From positions 1-38,334 of the forward strand of contig JBAUMF010000013.1 of NCBI GenBank assembly GCA_049578545.1: 38,334 nucleotides of DNA. Direction: 5' to 3'. The translations under genes and the position numbers were made by a program. This DNA comes from DASQBT01 sp049578545. Its GTDB lineage: Bacteria; Pseudomonadota; Gammaproteobacteria; Burkholderiales; Thiobacillaceae. Below the pieces are notes generated by a model. It did not search any database, had not been told where the DNA came from, and saw nothing but the letters and a program-made list of their open reading frames with translations. This document shows, one piece after another, positions 27,464-35,727 of this stretch (the first letter of the stretch is position 1; every line of letters starts with the position of its first letter).

Positions 27464-30250
27464 ATGCTGATGAATAAATTTCTCCAGAAATCATTGGGCC
27501 GACGGATTGTCGCGGGTGTCTTGTGCAGTGTTCTGCTGCAAATGCCCGCCTTCGCGGCGGATCGGGCATTAAAGGCTTCCGAATTCTATGAAGATGCCTT
27601 GGTGCGCATGGATAGAAATGACACCAAGGGCGCGATTGTCCAGCTGAAGAACGCCCTACAACAAGATAGCAAGAATCTGCCTGCCTTGGTATTGCTTGGC
27701 AAGGCATACCTTAAGGCCGGCGACCCCATGGGCGCTGATCGCGTCCTTGCTGACGCCGCGCGGCTCGGCGCTGACCGTTCAGAGATCATTGACTCTCAAG
27801 TTGCGCTTTATCACCTTCTTAGCAGGAACAAGGATTTGCTAGAGCAGTTCTCACCGGATGGGCTCCCCCGGGGGATCAAATACGGGGTGCTGGTTACTCG
27901 GTCCTACGCTCAAATGGATCTGGGTCAACTACCAGCCGCTATCCGATCCCTGGAACAAGCCAGGCAGATCGATCCGAATAATCCGGCAGCCTTGGTTGCG
28001 CAGTCGCTGGCCTACCTGCGCAGAAACAATTTTTCTGATGCTCAGGCCTTGGCTCAATTGGCAATTTCGAAAAGCCCGGCTAATCCGGCAGCTTGGAACA
28101 TGAGAGGCTCTATCGCGCATGCCCAAGGGAATGTTCAGGGAGCACTTGACGGTTATGGAAAGGCATTGGCATTGCAACCCGATTACTCGGATGCGCTGAT
28201 CGCCCGGGCTTCATTACTGCTGGACCTCAAGAGGGATCAGGAAGCGGCTCAAGATGTGGCAGTTCTTAAGGAAAAGCTACCGGATGATCCACGCAGCGCT
28301 TATTTGCAGGCGTTGTTGGCGGGGCGCCAGGGAAAGAATATCGAAGCTCGCAACGCGCTTGTTGCGGCGAGTAGCGCTCTGGATGCCTTGCCTTTTGAAA
28401 CGGTTACCAGTCATCCCCAGTTACTTCTTCTGGGCGGAGTTTCGCATTACAGTCTGGGCCAGAACGAAAAGGCCAAGACCTATTTGGGTGCCTATCTCAA
28501 GCAATTTCCCCGACAAATGGGGGCGCTCAAGGTTTATACGGCCATTTTGCTGGGCGAAAAGGATTATGCCGGGGCGATTGCATTGTTGGAGGGCCCGGCC
28601 CGAGCCCGACCGGATGACCCGCAGGCCTTGTCCATGCTGGCAACGGCTTATATGGCGCTGAGGCAAGACACCAAGGCGGTTTCCCTGCTTGAGCAAGCCT
28701 CCGAAATGACAGGAGGTAATGTACCGGATATCAGCACAAATTACGGCTTGAGCCTGCTGGGCACCGGGCAGGAAGAACAAGGCATGGTCCAACTGCAAAA
28801 AGCCTATGCCAGGGAACCGGGCCGGGGAGCAGCAGGTATACCCCTGGCGATGATGTACCTCAAACAAAATAAGACCAAGCTGGCGCTCCAGGTGCTGCTG
28901 TCAGTTACCCAGAGTGAGCCGGATAATTTGACCGCGCTTAACCTAATGGGAATTGCACGAGGCATCTCGGGGGACCGGACAGGGGCACGAAAAACCTACG
29001 AACAGATTTTGGCTAAGGATAAAGGGTTTACCGCGGCCAGACTCAATCTTGCGCGGCTTGACGTTTATGAAAAGAAAACCGATGACGCCAGACGTCGGCT
29101 AACGGAAATCCTCAAGGAGCAGCCCAGGAACCTGGATGCACACTCCGAAATGGCGCAGTTGGAACTCCACTCGGGGCGCACACAGGAGGCCATCCGCTGG
29201 CTGGAGAAGGCTCGCTCCTTCAATCCGCAGAGTCTGAGACCGAACCTGATGCTGGTTGACTTGTATCTCAGCCAAGGGGATGCGAAAAATGCACTCGATG
29301 CGGCGAAAGACGCGCAATCAGGGAGCCGGGACAACCTACAGGCTTTGGCAGCCTTGGGAAGGGCGTACCTGGCCTTGGGCAACATCGATCTGGCCAGGCA
29401 GAATTTCCGGCAAATCACCCAGGTCGCAGGTTTCAATGCCGGCTGGCAACAGCGTACAGCCCAGTTGCAAATCAGCGCAGGGGACTATGAGGGTGCGCGT
29501 TATTCGCTGGATAAGGCCCTGCTGAGCAAGCCCGGCTATTTTCCCGCCTTGCTGCTCAAGGCCAAGCTGGAAAGGTTGTCCGGCAATCTGGATCTGGCGG
29601 AGCAGCAAGCTCGCGCTATGCTGGCTGAACATCCACGTGAATCAGCCGTGCAGCAATTGCTGGGTGACATCGCGATGCAACGCCAACGCTATAGCGACGC
29701 CATTATTGACTTTCGCAAAGCGTATGACATGCAAAAAAATGCCGATCACGCAATCGGCCTTTATCGGGCCTACAGCATGTCCGGCAATACCGCAATGGCA
29801 TTGGTATTTGCCCAATCCTGGGCGCGCGATAATCCGGCTGATCAGACTGCACGGCGCGTCCTGGCGGAAGCGTATCTTGCAGCAGGGCATTATCCGGAAG
29901 CACGGCAGGCTTACCAAGGCATCCTGTCTCAAGACAAGGATGACCCGGCAGCACTCAACAATCTCGCCAATGTCCTGTTGCAGCTGGGCGATAAGGGCGC
30001 GCCGGCAATGGCTGAACGGGCCTACAAAGTTGCGCCGCAGGATCCGAATGTGGCGGATACCCTGGGACTGATTCTGCTTAAATCCGGCCAGGCGGAACGC
30101 TCGTTGAAATATTTGCGAGAGGCACGAATTCGCGCACCCGGAAATGTGAGTATCCGTGAACATCTGGCACAGGCGCTGGAAACAACCGGCCGCGCCGACG
30201 AGGCGCGCAAGGAACGGGTAGCCGCCCAGTCCCAGGGCATCAGCCATTGA
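27464..30250 (+). CDS. prsT: PEP-CTERM system TPR-repeat protein PrsT
   Basis: This 928-residue exported protein matches PrsT, the TPR-repeat protein of PEP-CTERM/exosortase systems. It has a signal peptide (RIVAGVLCSVLLQMPAFA, probable cleavage after AFA) and then almost nothing but tetratricopeptide repeats of about 34 residues, e.g. 'ALVRMDRNDTKGAIVQLKNA' at the start, about 20 or more in all. The Cys inside the signal lacks a proper lipobox, so it is likely periplasmic or membrane-associated rather than a lipoprotein. PrsT is thought to help assemble or export exopolysaccharide and PEP-CTERM proteins. The first ATG (27464) and a second at 27470 are both possible. No exosortase or EPS cluster is here, which places prsT apart from the usual locus. 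Confidence 0.9.
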   Translation: MLMNKFLQKSLGRRIVAGVLCSVLLQMPAFAADRALKASEFYEDALVRMDRNDTKGAIVQLKNALQQDSKNLPALVLLGKAYLKAGDPMGADRVLADAARLGADRSEIIDSQVALYHLLSRNKDLLEQFSPDGLPRGIKYGVLVTRSYAQMDLGQLPAAIRSLEQARQIDPNNPAALVAQSLAYLRRNNFSDAQALAQLAISKSPANPAAWNMRGSIAHAQGNVQGALDGYGKALALQPDYSDALIARASLLLDLKRDQEAAQDVAVLKEKLPDDPRSAYLQALLAGRQGKNIEARNALVAASSALDALPFETVTSHPQLLLLGGVSHYSLGQNEKAKTYLGAYLKQFPRQMGALKVYTAILLGEKDYAGAIALLEGPARARPDDPQALSMLATAYMALRQDTKAVSLLEQASEMTGGNVPDISTNYGLSLLGTGQEEQGMVQLQKAYAREPGRGAAGIPLAMMYLKQNKTKLALQVLLSVTQSEPDNLTALNLMGIARGISGDRTGARKTYEQILAKDKGFTAARLNLARLDVYEKKTDDARRRLTEILKEQPRNLDAHSEMAQLELHSGRTQEAIRWLEKARSFNPQSLRPNLMLVDLYLSQGDAKNALDAAKDAQSGSRDNLQALAALGRAYLALGNIDLARQNFRQITQVAGFNAGWQQRTAQLQISAGDYEGARYSLDKALLSKPGYFPALLLKAKLERLSGNLDLAEQQARAMLAEHPRESAVQQLLGDIAMQRQRYSDAIIDFRKAYDMQKNADHAIGLYRAYSMSGNTAMALVFAQSWARDNPADQTARRVLAEAYLAAGHYPEARQAYQGILSQDKDDPAALNNLANVLLQLGDKGAPAMAERAYKVAPQDPNVADTLGLILLKSGQAERSLKYLREARIRAPGNVSIREHLAQALETTGRADEARKERVAAQSQGISH

Positions 30251-30478
30251 TTCGATTGGAACACGTTTGTTTTTCCGCCTTCAAGGCGCGCTGTGGTGTG
30301 AAAGACTCAGGTTTAGGGTTTGCGTCCACATGACTCATTGGCAAAGATGCCGTTCGTGCAGTTGGGTGGAGCCAAGTTGGATTTAGGAGCGATGGTAATG
30401 TCGGGATTTCTTACGGCAAACTCGGAAAGCCCTTATCCGCAAAAAAATTGTGTTTTGATTCTTAATGATTTTTTGTAT

Positions 30479-30494
30479 TGGAATGGTACTTGCT
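30479..30494 (+). promoter_or_regulatory. sigma54 (-24/-12) promoter of the second PEP-CTERM gene
   Basis: TGGAATGGTACTTGCT matches TGGCAYR-N4-TTGCW with one mismatch, and GG and GC are exactly 10 bases apart. Transcription would start near 30505, 24 bases before the ATG, which has AAGGGG just upstream. The rest of the 30251-30528 interval holds only a short CGCCTT/AAGGCG hairpin near 30281 and space for an activator site. Confidence 0.72.
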
Positions 30495-30528
30495 TTTAGT
30501 TCTTACACCAAAATACAAGGGGTAAAAA

Positions 30529-31377
30529 ATGATGAATAAGACAAGAATTGCTACTTTGGTAGGGGGTGCATTTCTCATTTGCGGCACCGAGGCTCACGCA
30601 GTCATCAACTGGACTTATGGAGGAAGTTCCACTTCAAGTACTCCGGGAAATACAGTGACAAGTACTGCCGGTGGGGTTACGGCGACAGCGCAAGCCTGGT
30701 CGAATACCAATGACGGGACGCCCAACGATGTGGGCAGCGGCAGTGCGGCTACGGCGGCCAGTTACAAATTGGAAACGGCCTACCTCGGCGTCTATTCAGG
30801 TGGTCTGGGGGTGAACAATCAGGATGGAACCAGCATTGGTTCAGCAACGGGCGACGCCGGCGATCTTGCCGGCACAGCGCCAGAGCACGCCATAGATAAC
30901 AACCAGCGCTATGACTCCGTACTTTTCAGCTTCAGCGGCGCAGCAGTCAATTTGACGTCGATGACCACGGGTTATGTTTCTGGCGATTCAGATTTCACTG
31001 TGTGGTACTACACTGGATCGGGAAACCCTTCCCTGACCTTGGCAAACGGTACCTACGGCAACCTTGGCGCTGGTTGGAATTTGTTGGGGAGTTACAACGG
31101 TGGCAGCACACCGGGCGCTACCCTGATATCCAATTCCGCCGGCATCTATTCCAGCTATTGGCTGATCGGCGCATTCAACAACGTGGCGGACACAAGCAGC
31201 ACGCTGAGTGCCGGGAACGACTATTTCAAAATTTCTGGTCTGAGCGGCACCCAGTGCACCAGTGCAAATGGCTGTGGCCCTAAGGGCGCCCCCGAACCCG
31301 GAACGCTGTTTCTGATGAGTGCTGGATTGATTGGTCTGACTCGCATCAAGCGTCGTCACCTGTTTAACAACGCTTGA
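30529..31377 (+). CDS. PEP-CTERM sorting domain-containing secreted protein
   Basis: This secreted protein has 282 residues, a signal peptide (TLVGGAFLICGTEAHA) and a C-terminal exosortase signal: the PEP motif in GAPEPGTLFLMSAGLIGLTR, then a hydrophobic stretch ending in IKRRH. The body is Gly/Ser/Thr/Asn-rich with low Lys, like other matrix PEP-CTERM proteins, and a Cys pair (QCTSANGC) lies near the end. It is likely cleaved by an exosortase and released to the cell surface. It has its own sigma54-like promoter and terminator, so it is a single-gene unit. Confidence 0.9.
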   Translation: MMNKTRIATLVGGAFLICGTEAHAVINWTYGGSSTSSTPGNTVTSTAGGVTATAQAWSNTNDGTPNDVGSGSAATAASYKLETAYLGVYSGGLGVNNQDGTSIGSATGDAGDLAGTAPEHAIDNNQRYDSVLFSFSGAAVNLTSMTTGYVSGDSDFTVWYYTGSGNPSLTLANGTYGNLGAGWNLLGSYNGGSTPGATLISNSAGIYSSYWLIGAFNNVADTSSTLSAGNDYFKISGLSGTQCTSANGCGPKGAPEPGTLFLMSAGLIGLTRIKRRHLFNNA

Positions 31378-31397
31378 ATAATAAGTTGCAGAGCCGT

Positions 31398-31421
31398 GCC
31401 CCGCCTTGTGCGGGGCTTTTT
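31398..31421 (+). terminator. intrinsic terminator of the PEP-CTERM gene
   Basis: GCCCCGC and GCGGGGC form a perfect 7-bp stem around CTTGT, followed by five T, 20 bp after the stop codon. This is a clear rho-independent terminator. Confidence 0.9.
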
Positions 31422-31457
31422 GTCTTGGGGGGTGCTCAAAGGATGCCGGCAAGCCAC

Positions 31458-32504
31458 TCAGGACAGTTTTACGCCGAGAAAATGTCCGATGAGGTAGGTT
31501 GCGCCACCCGCCAGTGCCCCAATAAGCAACATGCGCACGCCCCCGAGGAATGCGTGTCGGCCGGTGAACAGGCTCAGCGTTGAACCCACAGAAAACAGGG
31601 CAAGGCCAGTGAGGATAATGCTGATGTTGAGGGCCTGCGTCCCGGAAGTGAACAGGAAAGGCGCAAGGGGGATCAATGCCCCGATCGAAAACGCGAAGAA
31701 GGAAGAAAGCGCGGCGCCTACCGGTGAGCCCAGCTCATCCGGATTAAGCCCCAGCTCTTCACGCGCCAGTGTATCCAGCGCCCGACCGGGGTCCTGAATC
31801 AAGCGGTCGGCAAGGCTGCGGGCCTCGTCCTTGGGAATGCCTTTGGCAGCATAGATCAGCGCCAGCTCCGCCGCTTCTTCCTGTGGGTACTGGTCAAGTT
31901 CTTCCCGTTCCAGTCCAATCTGGTATTCGAACATTTCACGCTGCGAGCGAACGGATACATATTCCCCGGATGCCATGGAGAAGGCTCCTGCCAGCAGCCC
32001 GGCCACGCCTGAAAGCAGGATGACGTTGCTGTCCGCGGTCGCGCCCGCAACACCAAGAATCAGTGAGGCATTCGAAACCAGGCCGTCATTGATGCCAAAT
32101 ACGGCGGCACGCAGGTTATTGCCGGAGCCGGAGGTCTGATGCCGGCTGCCGATTTCTTCCACTGTCAAAGGCATGCGATGCGGAACCGACCCGGTCGCAT
32201 AGAGTGACATGCCACGTACCTTCATGGCCGCCAGCACGCCTTTCAGGCGTCGTGGCTTGAACACCCGGATCATCTGCCCGACCAGGCGTGTCCTCAGGTC
32301 GGGATGATAGGCGGCTGGCAGGCTGGCATTTTGCTTTTGCGCCAGATACGCCCAGATCTTTGCCTGCTCTTCCGCGGCCTGACCCAGTTCCCTGAACAGT
32401 GCAGCACGGCCGGGGTCTTTCTCTGCCTCTGAAACAATGCGATACAGCCAGGCTGAGCGCTTTTCTTCGTGCCAGCCTTCGAGTGGATTTGAACCTTGGG
32501 TCAT
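31458..32504 (-). CDS. ferritin-like / VIT1-CCC1 family iron (Fe2+/Mn2+) transporter
   Basis: This 348-residue membrane protein has a soluble N-terminal ferritin/rubrerythrin-like region with Glu-rich helices ('EGWHEEKRSAWLYRIVSEAE', 'LGQAAEEQAKIWAYLAQKQ') fused to a VIT1/CCC1 transporter domain: LRAAVFGINDGLVSNASLIL (start of the domain), then FSMASGEYVSVRSQREMFEY and hydrophobic helices to the end. Members move Fe2+ or Mn2+ out of the cytosol; the soluble part is thought to sense iron. The ATG at 32504 has AAAGGAG 5-11 bases upstream, and that site overlaps the comM stop codon, so the gene was probably coupled to comM before comM was broken. Confidence 0.9.
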   Translation of the reverse strand: MTQGSNPLEGWHEEKRSAWLYRIVSEAEKDPGRAALFRELGQAAEEQAKIWAYLAQKQNASLPAAYHPDLRTRLVGQMIRVFKPRRLKGVLAAMKVRGMSLYATGSVPHRMPLTVEEIGSRHQTSGSGNNLRAAVFGINDGLVSNASLILGVAGATADSNVILLSGVAGLLAGAFSMASGEYVSVRSQREMFEYQIGLEREELDQYPQEEAAELALIYAAKGIPKDEARSLADRLIQDPGRALDTLAREELGLNPDELGSPVGAALSSFFAFSIGALIPLAPFLFTSGTQALNISIILTGLALFSVGSTLSLFTGRHAFLGGVRMLLIGALAGGATYLIGHFLGVKLS

Positions 32505-32506
32505 TT

Positions 32507-32968
32507 CTACTCCTTTGCCAGTCGCCGATACTGGATGGCTTCCGCCACGTGCGCGGCGATGATGCATTCAACGCCCGCCAAGTCAGCGATACTGCGGGCG
32601 ATTTTCAGGATGCGATGATAGGCCCGGGCGGAAAGCTGCAGCCGGCTGATGGCGTGTTGAAGCAGGGTTCTCCCGGCTTCGTCGGGCTGACAATACTGAT
32701 CTATCTCGGCCGGGCTCAAGTCAGCATTGCGCTTTCCCTGCCGTTTCATCTGGGTTTCGCGTGCGCTGCGAACTCGCAGCTGCACGGCCTGACTCGGTTC
32801 ACCGTCGGGCAGGGCGGTGAGTTCCTTCTCACTGAGTGCGGGGACTTCAATCTGCAAGTCAATGCGATCCAGCAGGGGGCCGGACAGCTTGCTGCGGTAG
32901 CGCGCAACCTGATCAGGTGTGCAACGGCATTTTCCATTCGGGTGGCCAAGATAACCGCAGGGACATAG
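32507..32968 (-). pseudogene. comM: comM (yifB) 3' fragment
   Basis: The sequence encodes only the C-terminal third of the ComM/YifB magnesium-chelatase-like helicase: CPCGYLGHPNGKCRCTPDQ, LSGPLLDRIDLQIEVPALS, SRLQLSARAYHRILKIARSI. The frame stays open to 33202, but homology stops just before CPCG, where the usual NP is replaced by RL. The matching N-terminal piece is at 35727-35965. About 270 central residues, including the P-loop, are missing, so this is a non-functional remnant. Confidence 0.88.
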
Positions 32969-32981
32969 ACGCGTTGCCTTT

Positions 32982-33404
32982 TTGCCAAACGTGGCCGTGC
33001 GGCTGAAGTGTTTGAAACCAAAGGAAACAATCCAAGAGCCCAAAACGCTTGGCGAGCATCTAAAACGAAAACGGTTTGAGCTCCGTTTCACGCAAATGGA
33101 CCTTGCTGACCGTTTGAAGGTTTCGCCCGCAACCATCCTTAACTGGGAGAAGGATAAGACCGACCCATCACCTTCGACCATTCCTGCCATCATCAACTTC
33201 ATCGGGTATCAGCCCTTCCCGGAGCCCAAAACACTCTCCGAGCGCATGCATGCCAAACGGCGCGCCAAAGGCTGGACCAGTAAGGAAGCAGCCGGACAAC
33301 TGGGCGTGGACGAGGGAACATGGCGGCGTTGGGAGAAGGAAGGTATTCGTTGGACGCGCTATCGCGCCATGGTAGAGCACTTCTTGAAAAAGCTTGACAA
33401 CTAA
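32982..33404 (+). CDS. double helix-turn-helix (XRE-like) DNA-binding protein
   Basis: This protein has up to 140 residues and two HTH units: 'TLGEHLKRKRFELRFTQMDL' with DRLKVSPATILNWEKDKTD, and 'LSERMHAKRRAKGWTSKEAA' with QLGVDEGTWRRWEKEG. Such proteins are common near mobile elements. The start is uncertain: TTG at 32982 lies only about 15 bp from the comM junction, and the frame is open further upstream, so the N-terminus may be cut. Its stop lies in the promoter region of the next gene. Its role is unknown, possibly a repressor. Confidence 0.7.
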   Translation: MPNVAVRLKCLKPKETIQEPKTLGEHLKRKRFELRFTQMDLADRLKVSPATILNWEKDKTDPSPSTIPAIINFIGYQPFPEPKTLSERMHAKRRAKGWTSKEAAGQLGVDEGTWRRWEKEGIRWTRYRAMVEHFLKKLDN

Positions 33405-33446
33405 GCCGTAGCTTAATACTGTAGCTTACCATTGAGCTTACCTAAT
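33394..33446 (+). promoter_or_regulatory. promoter with three 13-bp direct repeats before the HTH-TM gene
   Basis: TTGACA (33394-33399) is followed 17 bases later by TACTGT (33417-33422). Three direct repeats of 13 bp follow head to tail: GTAGCTTAATACT (33408-33420), GTAGCTTACCATT (33421-33433) and GAGCTTACCTAAT (33434-33446), covering the -10 and the start codon. The shared core is AGCTTA. They look like operator sites through which the next gene (an HTH protein) or the one before it could repress transcription. Confidence 0.6.
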
Positions 33447-33711
33447 GAACCAAACACAGATCGCCAACTTGCGTAAAACGATGGCCCTTTCCCAGGCAGA
33501 TTTCGGCCGGTTGTTCGACGTCCACTTCATGACCGTGAGCAAATGGGAGCGCGGCGTCCTGGTCCCAACGCCGTACCAAATTGCCCTTATGCAAGAGTTT
33601 GCGCGCGCGGTGGAGATGCGACGGGCAGAGGTCCAGCAGGAACTCAAGCAGCTTCTCGTGGGTGCGGGGGTCATAGCAGCGCTCTTCTTTTTACTTAATG
33701 CCGCGAAATAG
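33445..33711 (+). CDS. XRE-family helix-turn-helix protein with C-terminal membrane helix
   Basis: This protein of 88 residues has an XRE-type HTH (IANLRKTMALSQADFGRLFD, then VHFMTVSKWERGVLVPTPYQ) and a C-terminal hydrophobic segment, LLVGAGVIAALFFLLNAA, long enough to span the membrane. A DNA-binding domain tied to a single membrane helix suggests a membrane-anchored regulator. The ATG lies in the third of the 13-bp repeats. Its stop codon merges into the GGAGGT ribosome binding site of the LRAT-family gene, so the two are one transcription and translation unit. It is the most likely binder of the repeats. Confidence 0.75.
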   Translation: MNQTQIANLRKTMALSQADFGRLFDVHFMTVSKWERGVLVPTPYQIALMQEFARAVEMRRAEVQQELKQLLVGAGVIAALFFLLNAAK

Positions 33712-33720
33712 GAGGTATTG

Positions 33721-34101
33721 ATGTATCCATTTTATCCCGAAATGTTCGTAATCTCGCGGAGGAAGCACGGAGGCGCCGGTACACACGTTGGCGTTTTGCT
33801 TCCCGATGGACGAGTCGCGCATTGCGTGCCAAGTCTAGGAGCCGTCGTGTCTACAGTTGAGGAATTTGCGGAAGGCCAGGACGTCACTACCGTTCGCAAA
33901 GTACTTCCTCACTTGCATGCGGAAGCGCTTAATCGTCTGCGACAAGCACTATTCGAGCGCAGACCATACGATGGACTTAACTGGAATTGCGAAATCTTCG
34001 CGAACTGGCTCACCGGTGAGCAACCCGTGAGTGAGCAAGTACGCGGAGTCGTGGTGGCTGCATTCATTGCGGGCGTGCTGTTGCTGGGGGCGGGAACGTG
34101 A
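33721..34101 (+). CDS. LRAT-family (NlpC/P60-like) protein with C-terminal membrane helix
   Basis: This 126-residue protein has the lecithin:retinol acyltransferase fold signature: THVGV with His22, VAHC with His34, and NCEIF with Cys90. The 12-residue spacing of the two His equals that of human LRAT His60/His72, and Cys90 lies in the NC motif that holds LRAT Cys161, so the catalytic triad looks intact. LRAT-like enzymes move acyl groups through a thioester or act as thiol phospholipases or proteases. A C-terminal hydrophobic stretch (GVVVAAFIAGVLLLGAG) should anchor it in the membrane. The ATG at 33721 has GGAGGT 4-10 bases upstream. The pairing with the HTH-membrane protein is suggestive of a regulated membrane-active enzyme. 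Confidence 0.72.
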   Translation: MYPFYPEMFVISRRKHGGAGTHVGVLLPDGRVAHCVPSLGAVVSTVEEFAEGQDVTTVRKVLPHLHAEALNRLRQALFERRPYDGLNWNCEIFANWLTGEQPVSEQVRGVVVAAFIAGVLLLGAGT

Positions 34102-34149
34102 CTGGCGCGTTTCAGTGAAATCGGCTTCAATGCACGATACCGTGCTCGT

Positions 34150-34186
34150 TATGTGACCGAATGATGTCGGTGCACCGTATGTGACC
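34150..34186. repeat. direct repeat TATGTGACC x2
   Basis: TATGTGACC occurs at 34150-34158 and 34178-34186 in the 87-bp gap between the LRAT gene and the end of the coupling ATPase fragment. It may be a terminal repeat of a lost insertion sequence or a regulator site, or chance. Confidence 0.3.
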
Positions 34187-34188
34187 CG

Positions 34189-35727
34189 TCACCGCGCTCC
34201 CCGCGACTTACCCAACGATCGCGCGATCACCCCCGCCACGGCCGAACGCCGGCCGGTAAGTTCTTCAGGTGAAAGTGTCTGCCGCGTCACCTTGACCTTG
34301 TACCCGCGGACCACAGTTTCCGTCGTAGTAGGTTCAGCGGAGAGTCCATCCAGCACGGTGACGATCTCCTCGGGGCCGATGACGTCAATTGGCGTGCTGC
34401 CGCCGAGCTCGGATAGCCTGGCAGTAATCTTCTCCCGCCGCTTCTTGTCCGGCGAGATGAAGAGAAGACGTACAAATCGCGCCTGAAGACATTTGCGGAG
34501 ATTTTCAAGCTCGTGCTCCACGTCCGTCGTGATGGAAATCTCGCACCCGATCGTGAGCTTCTCTCTTCGGAGCACCACATCAGCACGTCCGTCACCGGCC
34601 GCGTCTTCAATCACTGCTCGGAAGCCACGTTCTTCCGCGAGACGCTTGAGCAGATGTTGGATGTACTTGTGTTCCTGTCCACCCCGTCCCAGCGGGGCGG
34701 GTTCGGGAGGGGGCACGTTGACGCGCTTCTTCTTCATTGTCGTGGGGATCACTTGGACTTCTGGCGGTTGGGCGGGTTCGCTTTGTGCCTTCGGAACGGA
34801 AACGCCTGTCGCAACGACCGCCGCCGATGCGCTCTGTTCCTCGACAATCTCCAGCTCGGATTTTGCCGCCAGCTCTTGCGCTGTTTCGCCCACTGCCTCA
34901 AGCTGGGCAACAAGTTCGCCGACTGGCGTCGCATACCGTTCGCGCGACTGCGCGATCACCGCGTTCCGACGTTCCTCATCAACGTCCTCTGCTACTCGCT
35001 GCGGGGAGAAGACCCGCAGGTTGAAATCGTTGCCCCCTCCGCCAATACGCGCGATCGCCTCGCCGCGGGGAAGCCGAAGCAGATCGGCCGCGCGAAAGTA
35101 CGAACATCCTTCAGCCAGCTTCCGCGCATCGGCCTCACCAACGCGAAAGACGATGCGGGTGTAGGCGTTCCCCAGAAGCGCGCTTTCGAGTGCGGGCATC
35201 CTGGAAAGCTGGGCGATGGTCTGGTGCGCGAGGACGAGCCCGAGCCGGTATTTCCGCCCTTCCGTGAGCAGCGACTCCATCGAGGGTGTCAGGAACTGCT
35301 GGAATTCGTCGGCGTAGAGGAAGAAGGGACGGCGTTCGTCCTTAGGGAGCCCCTGCCTTGCTATGGCAAGCTGATGGAACTTGGCGACGAGGAGGCTCCC
35401 CAAGAGATACGAGTGCTCTTCACCCACAAGCCCCCTGGAGAGCTTCGCCAGAAAAATCTTCCCGGACCGCATCACCTGGGCGAGATCAAGCTTCGCCTGT
35501 GCTTGCCCGACGATATGGCGGATGAGGCGGGAGCGCAGGAACGCATCCAAGCGCGAGAGGAGCGGCCCCACGGAACGCGCGCCGATCACGGCATAGCCCC
35601 GCTCCCAGAAGAACCGCAGTTCCTCGTCCGGCACTTCCGCCAGGTATTCCTTGCGGAACCGCTCATCAAGAAGAAACCGCCGAAGATCAACGAGCGTTCC
35701 TCCGCGCGGATGGGCAAGGATCGCAAG
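34189..35727 (-). pseudogene. conjugative coupling ATPase (T4CP/HerA-like), 5'-truncated
   Basis: The readable frame (about 512 residues) is the C-terminal part of a type IV secretion coupling or TraG/HerA-like ATPase. Walker B is FFLYADEFQQF near residues 146-156, followed by 'LLTEGRKYRLGLVLAHQTIA'. The Walker A part that should come first is missing, because the frame meets the comM N-terminal piece near 35727. After a linker rich in Glu, Ala and Pro, a C-terminal domain near residues 370-440 resembles a restriction-endonuclease fold (GRADVVL and GCEISITT). It is the residue of a conjugative element, probably non-functional. The boundary with comM is placed within about 10 bp. Confidence 0.8.

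Noticed and set aside
30380..30440. Cyclic-di-GMP riboswitch-like text (GGCAAACTCGGAAAG) before the PEP-CTERM gene
   Set aside because: The rest of the GEMM core (the conserved GACGCAAAGCC and GGTAGC parts) is missing, and the sigma54 promoter lies downstream, so it would not be transcribed with the gene.
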